Below, in pieces: positions 1 through 7,495 of a stretch of 9,926 bases of DNA. The DNA is taken from the NCBI GenBank assembly GCA_002428015.1, contig DIZW01000093.1:1-9926 (forward strand). Direction: 5' to 3'. A program made the translations under genes and the position numbers. Source of the stretch: Oxalobacteraceae bacterium UBA6018. GTDB lineage: Bacteria; Pseudomonadota; Gammaproteobacteria; Burkholderiales; Burkholderiaceae_D. Every line of letters begins with the position of its first letter. The first letter of the stretch is position 1. The notes under the pieces are model-generated. The model was not told the origin of the DNA and did no database searches. It saw only the letters and a program-made list of their open reading frames with translations.

Positions 1-1104
1 CCGCCGGCGCGCCCGCCGATCGTCATGCCGCCGCCCGTCGCGCCGACGCCGGCGAGCTTCGGCGCGCTGCCCGGGTGGGAGCAGGACGACCAGCGCGCGG
101 CCTGGCCGGCGTTCATGAGTTCGTGCAAGGTGCTGGCCTACCGCGCCGGCGCGGGGGGCGCCTGCGCGGCGGCGGCCCAGGTCGACAGTGCCGCTCTTCC
201 GGCCGTGCGCGCCTTCTTCGAAGCGTGGTTCGTGCCCAACCAGGTGCGCGCGGCGGGCGGGTCCGATACCGGCCTCATCACCGGCTATTACGAGCCGCTG
301 CTGCACGGCGCGCGCCAGCGCGGCGGCGCCTTCCAGACCCCGCTGTACCGGGTGCCCGACGACTTGCTCACCATCGAGCTGGCCAGCGTGTATCCCGACC
401 TCAAGGGCAGGCGCCTGCGCGGCCGGCTTTCCGGCAACAAGGTCGTGCCCTACGCCAGCCGCGCGGAGATCGAACGCGCCAACCTGCCCGGCAAGGAACT
501 GCTGTGGGTCGATGACCCGGTCGAGGCCTTCTTCCTCGAGGTGCAGGGGTCCGGGCGCGTCGAGCTCGACGGCGGCGCCACCGTGCGCGTCGCCTACGCC
601 GACCAGAACGGCTACCCCTACAAGCCGATCGGGCGCTGGCTGGTCGACCAGGGCGAGATCGCGCCCGGCCAGGCGAGCGCGCAGTCGATCAAGGCGTGGA
701 TCGTGGCGCACCCGGAGCGCCGCCAGGAGCTGTTCAACGTCAATCCAAGCTATGTGTTCTTCAAGGAGGAGCGCCTGCCCGATCCCAAGGTCGGGCCGAA
801 GGGCGCGCTGGGAGTGCCCTTGACGCCGGAGCGCTCGATCGCGGTCGACCGCAGCTTCATTCCCATGGGCGCGCCGGTGTATCTGGCCACCACCCAGGCT
901 GGCAGCGAGCTGCCGTTGCAGCGCCTGGTCATGGCGCAGGACACCGGCGGCGCCATCCGCGGGGAAGTGCGCGCCGATTTCTTTTTCGGTTTCGGGGCCC
1001 AGGCGGCCGATAACGCTGGGCGCATGAAGCAGCGCGGCGCGTTGTGGGTATTGCTGCCGAAAGCGGCCGTGCCGGCCAATTCAGCGGGCGTCGACAAACC
1101 GTAG
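1..1104 (+). CDS. mltA: Membrane-bound lytic murein transglycosylase A (5' end missing)
   Basis: MltA cleaves the MurNAc-GlcNAc bond of peptidoglycan, leaving 1,6-anhydro-MurNAc ends, and normally sits as a lipoprotein on the inner face of the outer membrane. The reading frame is open to the window edge with no stop, and the first visible codons give a proline/alanine-rich linker. The ATG at 25 is therefore probably internal, and the signal peptide and lipobox lie upstream of the window. Numbering from that Met, the MltA barrel domain carries DTGLITGYYEP at 81-91. The C-terminal 3D domain carries AQDTGGAIRG and the three aspartates that name it: D306 (equivalent of the catalytic Asp in E. coli MltA by motif position), D318 and D329. 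The visible 367 codons match a nearly full MltA. The gene ends in TAG, and no clear terminator is seen in the 126-bp gap that follows. The assignment is firm; only the true start is unknown. Confidence 0.95.
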   Translation, partial: PPARPPIVMPPPVAPTPASFGALPGWEQDDQRAAWPAFMSSCKVLAYRAGAGGACAAAAQVDSAALPAVRAFFEAWFVPNQVRAAGGSDTGLITGYYEPLLHGARQRGGAFQTPLYRVPDDLLTIELASVYPDLKGRRLRGRLSGNKVVPYASRAEIERANLPGKELLWVDDPVEAFFLEVQGSGRVELDGGATVRVAYADQNGYPYKPIGRWLVDQGEIAPGQASAQSIKAWIVAHPERRQELFNVNPSYVFFKEERLPDPKVGPKGALGVPLTPERSIAVDRSFIPMGAPVYLATTQAGSELPLQRLVMAQDTGGAIRGEVRADFFFGFGAQAADNAGRMKQRGALWVLLPKAAVPANSAGVDKP

Positions 1105-1218
1105 CGCGCGATGCGATGTTCGTCCGGTAAGCGCGGCCGCGCGAAGCCAGGCCAGCGTCGCGGGCGAAAGGTGGGCCGCTCACCCGCTGTGCAACGTTTT
1201 CTTCAGTCTCAACTCAAC

Positions 1219-1224
1219 AAGGGG
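1219..1224 (+). promoter_or_regulatory. Ribosome binding site of the enoyl-CoA hydratase gene
   Basis: AAGGGG lies six bases before the ATG at 1231 and fixes that start. The rest of the gap after mltA (1105-1230) holds a 12-bp GC palindrome at 1131-1142 (GCGCGGCCGCGC) but no promoter I can defend. Confidence 0.7.
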
Positions 1225-1230
1225 TAGCGC

Positions 1231-2007
1231 ATGGACTATGCAGATTTGCTGATCGAAACCCACGGCAAGGTCGCCGTGATCCGCCTGAATCGCCCGAAGG
1301 CGATGAATGCGCTTAACGACAACATGATGAACGAGCTGGGCGACGCGCTGCGCCGCTTCGACGCCGACAGTAATATCGGCTGCATCATCCTGACCGGCAG
1401 CGACAAGGTGTTCGCGGCCGGCGCCGATATCGCGGCGATGGCCAACTACGATTACGCCGACACTTACAACGGCAACTACATCGGGCGCAACTGGGAGCAC
1501 ATCCTCGATGTCCGCAAGCCGGTGATCGGCGTGGTGGCGGGTTACGCGCTGGGCGGCGGCTGCGAGCTGGCGATGATGTGCGACTTTCTCATCGCCGCCG
1601 ACAGCGCCAAGTTCGGCCAGCCGGAAATCACGGTCGGCGTGACGCCGGGCGCGGGCGGCACCCAGCGCCTGCCGCGCGCGATCTCCAAGTCGAAGGCGAT
1701 GGACATGCTGCTCACCGCGCGCATGATCGACGCGGCCGAAGCCGAGCGCACCGGCCTGGTGTCGCGCGTGTTCGCGGCCGATAAATTGATGGAGGAAGCG
1801 ATCGGCGTGGCCCAGATCATCGCGGCCAAGCCGCTGTCGGTGGCCATGCAGATCAAGGACTGCGTCAACCGCGCCTACGAAACCGGGCTGACCGAGGGCG
1901 TACGCTACGAGCGCCGCTATTTCCAGGCCGGATTCGGCACGCCGGCCCAGAAGGAGGGCATGAGTGCCTTCCTGGAAAAGCGCAAGCCGAACTTCGAGGG
2001 GTTGTAG
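1231..2007 (+). CDS. Enoyl-CoA hydratase (crotonase family)
   Basis: This is a cytoplasmic enzyme that hydrates trans-2-enoyl-CoA to 3-hydroxyacyl-CoA in beta-oxidation of fatty acids or in aromatic/phenylacetyl-CoA catabolism. At 258 residues it has the normal length of a single-domain crotonase. The CoA and oxyanion-hole segment FAAGADI is at 61-67. The second oxyanion glycine is G109 in LGGGCE. Both catalytic glutamates of true hydratases are present: E112 (GGGCE) and E132 (GQPE), 20 residues apart as in rat E144/E164. The block PGAGGTQRLPR and the C-terminal EKRKPNFEGL are also typical. The intact glutamate pair argues for a real hydratase rather than an isomerase or dehalogenase relative. 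Whether it is PaaF-like, FadB-like or a general short-chain enzyme cannot be decided here. It lies 126 bp after mltA on the same strand, has its own ribosome binding site, and is convergent with the receptor gene to its right. Confidence 0.95.
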   Translation: MDYADLLIETHGKVAVIRLNRPKAMNALNDNMMNELGDALRRFDADSNIGCIILTGSDKVFAAGADIAAMANYDYADTYNGNYIGRNWEHILDVRKPVIGVVAGYALGGGCELAMMCDFLIAADSAKFGQPEITVGVTPGAGGTQRLPRAISKSKAMDMLLTARMIDAAEAERTGLVSRVFAADKLMEEAIGVAQIIAAKPLSVAMQIKDCVNRAYETGLTEGVRYERRYFQAGFGTPAQKEGMSAFLEKRKPNFEGL

Positions 2008-2036
2008 GCGCGGTGGCCGGGCCACGGACGTAAAAA

Positions 2037-2074
2037 AACCGCTCGCCGGGATAAGGGGAAACCGGGGAGCGGTT
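2037..2074 (-). terminator. Rho-independent terminator of the receptor operon (possibly bidirectional)
   Basis: Perfect 8-bp arms AACCGCTC (2037-2044) and GAGCGGTT (2067-2074) enclose a second CCGG/CCGG pairing (2046-2049 with 2062-2065). On the minus strand the stem is followed directly by a run of seven T (the A run at 2032-2038 on the plus strand, its last two bases within the stem), as expected for a terminator of the TonB-dependent receptor gene ending at 2111. Reading the other way there is only TTAAAAG, so termination of the hydratase transcript is less certain. A smaller hairpin, GCGCC (2079-2083) with GGCGC (2089-2093), sits between the receptor stop codon and this element. Confidence 0.8.
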
Positions 2075-2110
2075 AAAAGCGCCTTGGGGGCGCCTACAGA
2101 AAAGCCGTGC

Positions 2111-4867
2111 TTACATCTTGTAGTTCAGGCCAACCAGTACGGTGCGGCCGTATTTGGTCTGCTCGATAATGTTGGTTTCGACCTTGCGATAACGGACAAA
2201 TTCGGCGTCGGTCAGGTTGTTGACCTGCACCAGCAGCGACGCGCCCTTGAGCCAGCCGCTGAAATCGTAGCCCAGCTGCAGGTCGACGATTTTTTCGCCC
2301 TTGATGTAGGTTGCCTGGCGGTCGCCTTCGTTGGTCTGGATGTCGCCAACGAACTTGGAACGGTAGCGCTCGGCGATACGCGCCGAGAAGCCGTGCGCCT
2401 CGTAGTACATGGCGATGCTGGCCGTTACGCGCGACAGTCCTGGCAGTGGCATGGTGCCCGAGCCGCCCTGGGCCGTGTCCGGCAGGTTGAGCGAGCTATC
2501 GGTGAACGAATAGTTCGCGTACATGCCGAAGCCGTCCAGCCAGCTCGTGGCCAGGCTGAGCGGCACCGAAGCGGACAGCTCGACGCCACGCAGGCGGCCG
2601 CCGTTGCCGTTGGTCGGCTGGGAGAATTCGCCGATGTTCGACGGCAGCGAGACCGTGGTCTGGCCACGGTAAGGGCTGAAGTCGAAATTGGCGTTGGTCA
2701 TGTTGACGATATAGGTGTCGAGCTTCTTGTAGAACATCGCCGCGGCCACGTAGCCCTTGGTCTCGAAATATTTCTCATACGAGAGGTCAACCGCCTTGGC
2801 GCGGTAGGGGTCGAGCTTAGGATTGCCGCCACCACCGGAGTAAATGTTCTTGGTGTTGTCGACGCCGAAGCCGTTGCTGGCGCGCATGTCGTTCAGGGTC
2901 GGACGGGCCATCACTTTCGCTACCGCGAAGCGCAAGGTCTGCTGGCTGCCCAGGTCGAAGCCGAGGTTGGCGCTTGGCAGGACATCGTCGTAGACTTTGC
3001 CGGCGGTAACGCTGGTGACAGGACGGTTAGCATCGCTGTTGCCGCCGTTGCTGTCAACCGAGTACGCGGTCGAGCTTTGATCGGTGTGCACGAACTGCAG
3101 GCCGACGTTGCCGCGCACGGGGAAGCCCGCCAGGGTGTTGTCGATGTTGAGCTTGGTGTACGCCGTCGTGACCTTCTCACGCACCGTCCAGTCCTTGTTG
3201 TAGATGGCCGGGTGGTGCTTTTCGGTCAGGTCGAACAAGGTTGGCGTAGCGGCGACCGGATCGAAGAACAGCATGTTGACGCCGCTGTTGCCGGCCATGC
3301 CGACGGTTGCGCCGGGAACGGCTGCGGATGCGTAAGGGTCGCCTGCGCCGCCCTTGATGGTGGCCAGGTATTCGACGAATTCGCGCGTCTTGGAGCGGTT
3401 CGACAGGTTCAGGCCTACGTCGACGTTGGAGAAGAACAGGCCATCAGGCAAGTCGCGTCGTGCGGACAGGCGCAGCGCCTTGATCTCGTCGGCGACGGTG
3501 GAGTCCTTGATGTAGCCGGCCTGGATGGCGCTACCGCCCCAGCCCTGGACGTCCGTCACGCGGGTGACGTTCGGGTCTGCGTAGTTAAAGCCAGTGCTGA
3601 ACTGGGTGCTGCCGGCCGCGAAGGTGACGCTGTCGTAGGCGGCTGCGCCGGCGTTGGCCGGTACGCCGCTGTAGGCTTCGGCCTTGTTCTCGACGCGGCT
3701 GGCCTTGTTGTAGCTCAGGTCCATGGTGCCGCTCCAGTCGCTCGTGAGCTGGGCCACGTTCTTCCAGCCGATCGACTTGGTGGTCTCGATCGCCGTGTCG
3801 CCCTGGTTCTGCTGGATCGCGTGCACGTTGTTGAACGTGCCGCTGACCACGTCGCTACCGGACAGCACCGCGTTGGTGAGCACGCCGGGCTTGTCGTACT
3901 TGCTGGTCGGCGAGACCCAGGAATCGTTCAGGGGCGCCTGAAAGCCGTGGTTCTGGCCATTGTGCTTGTATTTCGAGTAGAACATGTCCAGCGTGCTGTT
4001 GAACGCACGGCTAGGACGGAACTGCAGGACCGCCATGGCGCCGTCGCGCGCGTCGACCTGCTGCGAGGTCCAGCCTTCGACGCCGTTGTACGGCACGTTG
4101 ACCTTGGCGCCGTTGTACATGGTGGTGCCCGAGCCCCACGAGCTAAAGCGGGTGGTGGCAGGGCCGTTGTCCTTCAGGCGTGCCACGCCGATCGCGAGGC
4201 CGATGGTGCGGTGCGCGAACTGGTCGATATAGGAGGCGCTGGAGCGGGTGCCCGAACCCTGCACATCGAGTCCCATGCCGCTCTTGACCTTGCGCGCGTT
4301 GAGCGCGATGGTGCGCTTGGCGAAGTCCAGCGGACGCACGGTCTGCATGTCGGCGGTGCCGGACAAGCCTTGTCCTACCAGCGCGCCGTCAGGGGTTTTG
4401 TAGATGGTCACGCCGCTGAGCAGCTCGGCCGGGTACTGGTCGAACTCCACGCCGCGGCTGTCGCCGGTCGATACCTGCTCGCGGCCATTGAGCAGCGCCG
4501 TGGAGAAGTCTGGCGACATACCGCGGATGCTGATCGCCTGCGCGCGGCCGGCGGTACGCTGGGCGGTGACGCCTGGCAGACGCGCGAGCGACTCGGCGAT
4601 GCTGGAGTCGGGCAGTTTGCCGATATCCTCGGCCGAAATCGCCTCGACGATCGAGTCATTGTTCTTCTTGACCGAGATAGCCGCTTCGATGCCGCGGCGG
4701 ATACCGGACACCACGACCGTGTTGATGGCGGGGACGTCGGCGGACGGCGCGACCGGGACCGAATCCTGGGCGTACGCGCTGCCGGCAAGCGCCGACACCA
4801 GCATCGAGCAGGCCGCTGCCACTGGACGCATACGGATGGTCCGGCGGCTATTGCTTGGGTAGATCAT
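2111..4867 (-). CDS. TonB-dependent outer-membrane receptor, carbohydrate-uptake (Xanthomonas/Caulobacter) type
   Basis: An outer-membrane beta-barrel transporter powered by TonB-ExbBD, 918 residues long. The signal peptide ends in a good signal peptidase I site, SAYA|QDS, after residue 33. A TonB-box-like INTVVVSG lies at 48-55. The plug domain follows at about 55-180, with the block ISAEDIGKLPDSSIAESLARL (spanning about 77-96), ISIRGMSPDF (112-121) and GVTIYKTPDGALVGQGLSG (152-170). The rest is barrel, with the conserved NNLTDAEF block near the C-terminus. The plug wording is that of the TonB-Xanth-Caul family, members of which import maltodextrins and other plant-derived sugars. The upstream amylase supports an alpha-glucan oligosaccharide substrate, but this is inference. 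The start is supported by AGGAG eight bases upstream. The last residue is Met (GLNYKM) instead of the usual Phe/Trp. The gene is followed by a terminator at 2037-2074. Confidence 0.93.
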   Translation of the reverse strand: MIYPSNSRRTIRMRPVAAACSMLVSALAGSAYAQDSVPVAPSADVPAINTVVVSGIRRGIEAAISVKKNNDSIVEAISAEDIGKLPDSSIAESLARLPGVTAQRTAGRAQAISIRGMSPDFSTALLNGREQVSTGDSRGVEFDQYPAELLSGVTIYKTPDGALVGQGLSGTADMQTVRPLDFAKRTIALNARKVKSGMGLDVQGSGTRSSASYIDQFAHRTIGLAIGVARLKDNGPATTRFSSWGSGTTMYNGAKVNVPYNGVEGWTSQQVDARDGAMAVLQFRPSRAFNSTLDMFYSKYKHNGQNHGFQAPLNDSWVSPTSKYDKPGVLTNAVLSGSDVVSGTFNNVHAIQQNQGDTAIETTKSIGWKNVAQLTSDWSGTMDLSYNKASRVENKAEAYSGVPANAGAAAYDSVTFAAGSTQFSTGFNYADPNVTRVTDVQGWGGSAIQAGYIKDSTVADEIKALRLSARRDLPDGLFFSNVDVGLNLSNRSKTREFVEYLATIKGGAGDPYASAAVPGATVGMAGNSGVNMLFFDPVAATPTLFDLTEKHHPAIYNKDWTVREKVTTAYTKLNIDNTLAGFPVRGNVGLQFVHTDQSSTAYSVDSNGGNSDANRPVTSVTAGKVYDDVLPSANLGFDLGSQQTLRFAVAKVMARPTLNDMRASNGFGVDNTKNIYSGGGGNPKLDPYRAKAVDLSYEKYFETKGYVAAAMFYKKLDTYIVNMTNANFDFSPYRGQTTVSLPSNIGEFSQPTNGNGGRLRGVELSASVPLSLATSWLDGFGMYANYSFTDSSLNLPDTAQGGSGTMPLPGLSRVTASIAMYYEAHGFSARIAERYRSKFVGDIQTNEGDRQATYIKGEKIVDLQLGYDFSGWLKGASLLVQVNNLTDAEFVRYRKVETNIIEQTKYGRTVLVGLNYKM

Positions 4868-4875
4868 GAATCTCT

Positions 4876-4880
4876 CTCCT
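4876..4880 (-). promoter_or_regulatory. Ribosome binding site of the receptor gene
   Basis: On the minus strand AGGAG is followed by eight bases (AGAGATTC) and the ATG whose first base is 4867. This strong site selects that start over the later in-frame Met13. Confidence 0.75.
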
Positions 4881-4891
4881 GTTTTCTTCGT

Positions 4892-4897
4892 TATATA
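4892..4897 (-). promoter_or_regulatory. Possible -10 element for separate transcription of the receptor
   Basis: TATATA on the minus strand lies in the only A/T-rich patch of the 86-bp gap between amylase and receptor. A start about seven bases on would give a leader of roughly 17 nt that includes the AGGAG site. No acceptable -35 hexamer is visible 16-18 bp upstream, so this is only a candidate; read-through from the amylase promoter may suffice. Confidence 0.25.
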
Positions 4898-4903
4898 AAA
4901 TCA

Positions 4904-4950
4904 TGCGCGGATGGTTCCCCGGCATGTAGTGCGAACGGCGTGCGCGGATG
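4904..4950. repeat. Pair of 10-bp direct repeats in the amylase-receptor gap
   Basis: TGCGCGGATG occurs at 4904-4913 and again at 4941-4950 (plus strand), 37 bp start to start. Both copies lie between the amylase stop and the receptor start. They may be operator half-sites, an RNA processing signal or chance in GC-rich DNA. Confidence 0.5.
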
Positions 4951-4953
4951 CGG

Positions 4954-7329
4954 CTAGCGCGCGCCGTTAATCAGTACCGCGCCGTAGAGCGCGGGAATTC
5001 GTAGGCTCAAGCGCCGGCCCTGCGCCACGGCGGCGCTGCCGTCGAGCGCATTGCTGTAGCTGCCGTCGGGCGCGCCGGGCGGCAGCGTGACGGTCACGGT
5101 GGCGTCGGTGTCGGCGTTATTGGTGGCGCAAATGGCCCAGGTGGCGCCGTCGCGCCGTGCCAGCACGATGAGGTGTTCGTTCAACAGCAAGGGCGCGTCG
5201 ATGCTGCCGTGGCGCAGGACCGGATGGCGGGCGCGCATCGCGATCAGCGCCTTGACGTCGGCCAGCAGCGCCTGGTTGGGCGCCCCGCCCAGGTCGGCCC
5301 ATGGATAGGTGGCGCGGTTCAACGGGTCATCGCCGCCATTGAGGCCGACCTCGTCGCCGTAGTACACGGCTGGCGAGCCGGGGAACATCATCTGGAAGAA
5401 CAGCGCCAGGCGGAAGCGCCGCTGCGCCAGCGCGGCGGCGGCTGGATCGGCGCCGTGCTCGCCACGGTCGCCCAGGACGTACAGCGAGCGGGCCTGGTCG
5501 TGGCTCGACAGAAGATTCATCAGCGCGTAGAAGGCCTGCGGCGGATAGGCTTCGCGCATCAGTTCGATGTTCGGATACACCGCGCTGGCCTTGGCGCCGG
5601 CGGCGTAGTCGAGCACCGCGTTGCGGAAGATGTAGTTCATGGTCGAGTCGAAGGTGTCGCCGAGCAGGAACTTGGAGGCGTCGAACCAGGTTTCGGCGAT
5701 CGTCAGCGCATCGGGGCGTTCGGCCTTGACCACCTTGCGCCAGGCGCGCCAGAAGTCGTCCGGCACCCACGGCGCCACGTCCATGCGCCAGCCGGACGCA
5801 CCGCGCCGCAGCCACAGGCGGGTGACCGAATCGGGCGCGCCGAACACGAACTGGCGATACGAGGGCGAGGCCTTGTTCAATTCCGGCAGGTCGATCGTGC
5901 CGCCCCAGCCCTTGAAGCGGCGGTTCGGGTCGTCCTGGCGCGGATCGAACAGGTACCAGTCGGCGTAGGGTGAGGCGGGGTCGATTTGGCCGCCGCGGAA
6001 GGCGCCGTGGGCGTCGTAGTTGGCGTAGCGGTCGAAGTACAGCGAATCGCTGCCGGTGTGGTTGAAGGAGGCGTCGGCGATCACGCGGATGCCGCGCTTT
6101 TTCGCTTCTTCGGTCAGGCGGGTGTAGTCGGCGTTGCTGCCGAAGTGAGGGTCGATGGTGCGATAGTCCGCCGTATCGTATTTGTGGTTGCTGGCCGCCT
6201 TGAACAGCGGCGTCATGTAGATCGTGTTGGCGCCCAGGTCGCGGATGTAATCGAGCTTGTCGATGACGCCCTGCAGGTCGCCGCCGAAAAAGTCGTTGTT
6301 GTCCAGCGCATCGGATCCGTCGCCGCTGCGGGCGCGATACGGCCGCTCCAGCCAGTTGCGGTGGAACTCGACGCTCGCGTCGTGGTAGCGCGTCTGGCCG
6401 GGAACGGGGTCGTTGGCCTTGTCGCCGTTGCGAAAGCGCTCCGGGAAGATGTAGTAGTAGACCGCGTCCTGCGCCCAGGCCGGCACCTTGAACTCGGGCG
6501 CGAACACGGTCTGGTGAAAGCGCCGGATGGTTTGCCCAGGCACCACCGCCTGCGCCATGCCCAGGCCGTTGGCGCCGCGTTCGCGCGTCCAGTACACCTG
6601 CTGGGCATTGTTCTGGTAGATGTAATGCGCGCCGTCGATGTCGGCTTCGAAGTGATAGCCGAAGACGCCGATCGCGGCGAAGCGGTACTGCGCACTCCAG
6701 CGATCGCGCCCGTTGATGCGCTCGCGCCGCATCGGCAGCCGCGCCACCGGCGCATAGTCGAGCAACTCCTGGTTGCCTTCGAGTTTGCGGCGTTCGATCA
6801 CCAGCGTGGCCGCGCTCACGCCTGGCAGTGCGTTCAGGGTCAGGCGTACAGCAGTGCCGGCCTTGATGGCGCCGAACGGCATCTTGTCGGTCGTTGCGCG
6901 CGAGTCGTGCGCGAGGCTGCGTGCGATCGCGTTCTCCGGCACCGCCAGGTTGGGGTCCGTGTAGCTGCGCGGGCCCACCGCCACTTGCGCCTTGCCGCCA
7001 TCGAAGGTGAGCTTGATCGTCTGCGCGCCAGCGAAATGCGCCGGGAAGCCGCCGAAGGTGTTCTTCTCCGACCAGGCCGCGTCGCTGATCTTGAATTCGT
7101 ACGCGCCGTTGAGGTCGACGTTCAGGTAGTAGGCATCGCAGTGCCAGCTCAATTGGTATGCGTCGGCGGCGGTGAAGTCGTTCATGGGGCCGCGCACGAA
7201 CAGCGGCGCGGCCACTGGCGGTTCGCTGGTGCAGGCGGCGCTGGCGCCGCTAGCGACGATGCTCGCGATAGTGGCGGCCAGCAGGCGCTTGCGCAGCACC
7301 GTCATCTGGCGATCGGATGAGACTTGCAT
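4954..7329 (-). CDS. Exported GH13 alpha-amylase / neopullulanase-like alpha-glucan hydrolase
   Basis: A 791-residue retaining glycoside hydrolase that should cut alpha-1,4 (and perhaps alpha-1,6) links in starch, pullulan or maltodextrins outside the cytoplasm. An N-terminal signal region (about 1-32) is followed by two apparent beta-sandwich modules at about 42-120 and 155-250, the second resembling the N domain of neopullulanases/cyclomaltodextrinases. The (beta/alpha)8 domain begins near YYYIFPERFRNGD (291-303). GH13 conserved regions: I, DASFNH with D419, N423 and H424; V, LPELN 481-485; II, GWRMDVAPW with nucleophile D517; III, AETW with acid/base E546; IV, SSHDQ with H610 and D611. All three catalytic acids are present. 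The motif VAPWVPDDFW (518-527) resembles VANEVPxxFW of neopullulanases, which supports that subgroup over classical alpha-amylases. A C-terminal beta domain fills about 705-791. The gene is upstream of the receptor by 86 bp with no terminator between them, so an operon is likely. The start is supported by GAGGAA; Met9 is an alternative start. Exact specificity is not decidable from sequence alone. Confidence 0.93.
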   Translation of the reverse strand: MQVSSDRQMTVLRKRLLAATIASIVASGASAACTSEPPVAAPLFVRGPMNDFTAADAYQLSWHCDAYYLNVDLNGAYEFKISDAAWSEKNTFGGFPAHFAGAQTIKLTFDGGKAQVAVGPRSYTDPNLAVPENAIARSLAHDSRATTDKMPFGAIKAGTAVRLTLNALPGVSAATLVIERRKLEGNQELLDYAPVARLPMRRERINGRDRWSAQYRFAAIGVFGYHFEADIDGAHYIYQNNAQQVYWTRERGANGLGMAQAVVPGQTIRRFHQTVFAPEFKVPAWAQDAVYYYIFPERFRNGDKANDPVPGQTRYHDASVEFHRNWLERPYRARSGDGSDALDNNDFFGGDLQGVIDKLDYIRDLGANTIYMTPLFKAASNHKYDTADYRTIDPHFGSNADYTRLTEEAKKRGIRVIADASFNHTGSDSLYFDRYANYDAHGAFRGGQIDPASPYADWYLFDPRQDDPNRRFKGWGGTIDLPELNKASPSYRQFVFGAPDSVTRLWLRRGASGWRMDVAPWVPDDFWRAWRKVVKAERPDALTIAETWFDASKFLLGDTFDSTMNYIFRNAVLDYAAGAKASAVYPNIELMREAYPPQAFYALMNLLSSHDQARSLYVLGDRGEHGADPAAAALAQRRFRLALFFQMMFPGSPAVYYGDEVGLNGGDDPLNRATYPWADLGGAPNQALLADVKALIAMRARHPVLRHGSIDAPLLLNEHLIVLARRDGATWAICATNNADTDATVTVTLPPGAPDGSYSNALDGSAAVAQGRRLSLRIPALYGAVLINGAR

Positions 7330-7334
7330 CGGTA

Positions 7335-7340
7335 TTCCTC
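7335..7340 (-). promoter_or_regulatory. Ribosome binding site of the amylase gene
   Basis: GAGGAA on the minus strand ends five bases before the ATG whose first base is 7329. The alternative Met9 codon has no comparable site, so the 791-residue start is preferred. Confidence 0.65.
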
Positions 7341-7374
7341 GGCTGATTCAATGAGAGGGCGACGATACCGGCGG

Positions 7375-7386
7375 GGCGCAAGCGCC
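7375..7386. repeat. GC-rich inverted repeat in the amylase leader region
   Basis: GGCGC (7375-7379) and GCGCC (7382-7386) are separated by two bases. It lies about 46 bp upstream of the amylase start and could fold in its 5' leader. Short GC palindromes are common at this base composition, so function is uncertain. Confidence 0.3.
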
Positions 7387-7477
7387 GACAGGCCAACCGT
7401 GCAACACCCGCACCGACAATCCGCCCGACGTGAAGGAACTCTTTAGCTTGCCTTCAACGCGCGTATAGATTGCCCAT

Positions 7478-7495
7478 CTTTAGGATTCCTATAGG
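7478..7495. promoter_or_regulatory. Overlapping palindromes in the divergent gap (candidate operator)
   Basis: TAGGA-T-TCCTA (7481-7491) overlaps the perfect palindrome CCTATAGG (7488-7495), so TCCTA is shared by both. The unit CTTTAG at 7478-7483 also occurs at 7441-7446, 37 bp upstream. This A/T-rich patch stands out in the otherwise GC-rich gap between the divergent amylase (-) and response regulator (+) genes. Its position about 33-50 bp upstream of the regulator start fits a transcription factor site. The factor is unknown; the adjacent OmpR-family regulator or a sugar-responsive repressor are both possible. No reliable sigma70 promoter for the amylase operon could be picked from the rest of 7330-7527. 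Confidence 0.4.

Noticed and set aside
25..27. ATG at 25 as the true start of mltA
   Set aside because: The frame is open upstream to base 1 and encodes a proline-rich stretch with no signal peptide; MltA is a lipoprotein, so the start must lie outside the window.
1180..2025. A 281-codon minus-strand open frame opposite the enoyl-CoA hydratase
   Set aside because: His/Arg/Ala-rich sequence without domain features; the plus-strand crotonase is complete with both catalytic glutamates.
1964..4957. A 997-codon plus-strand open frame covering the whole receptor gene in antisense
   Set aside because: Its translation is low-complexity and rich in Val/Ala/Arg/Gly/Asp with no recognisable domain. 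It mirrors the receptor's strong codon bias, while the minus frame has a signal peptide, plug motifs, ribosome binding site and terminator.
5986..7320. A 444-codon plus-strand open frame opposite the amylase (with another of 266 codons at 5173-5973)
   Set aside because: Antisense shadows of the GH13 gene; no motif, and the minus-strand protein has every GH13 conserved region.
7464..7495. TTGCCC (7470-7475) with TATAGG (7490-7495) as the regulator promoter
   Set aside because: The spacer is only 14 bp, too short for a normal sigma70 promoter, and TATAGG is a weak -10 lying inside the palindrome.
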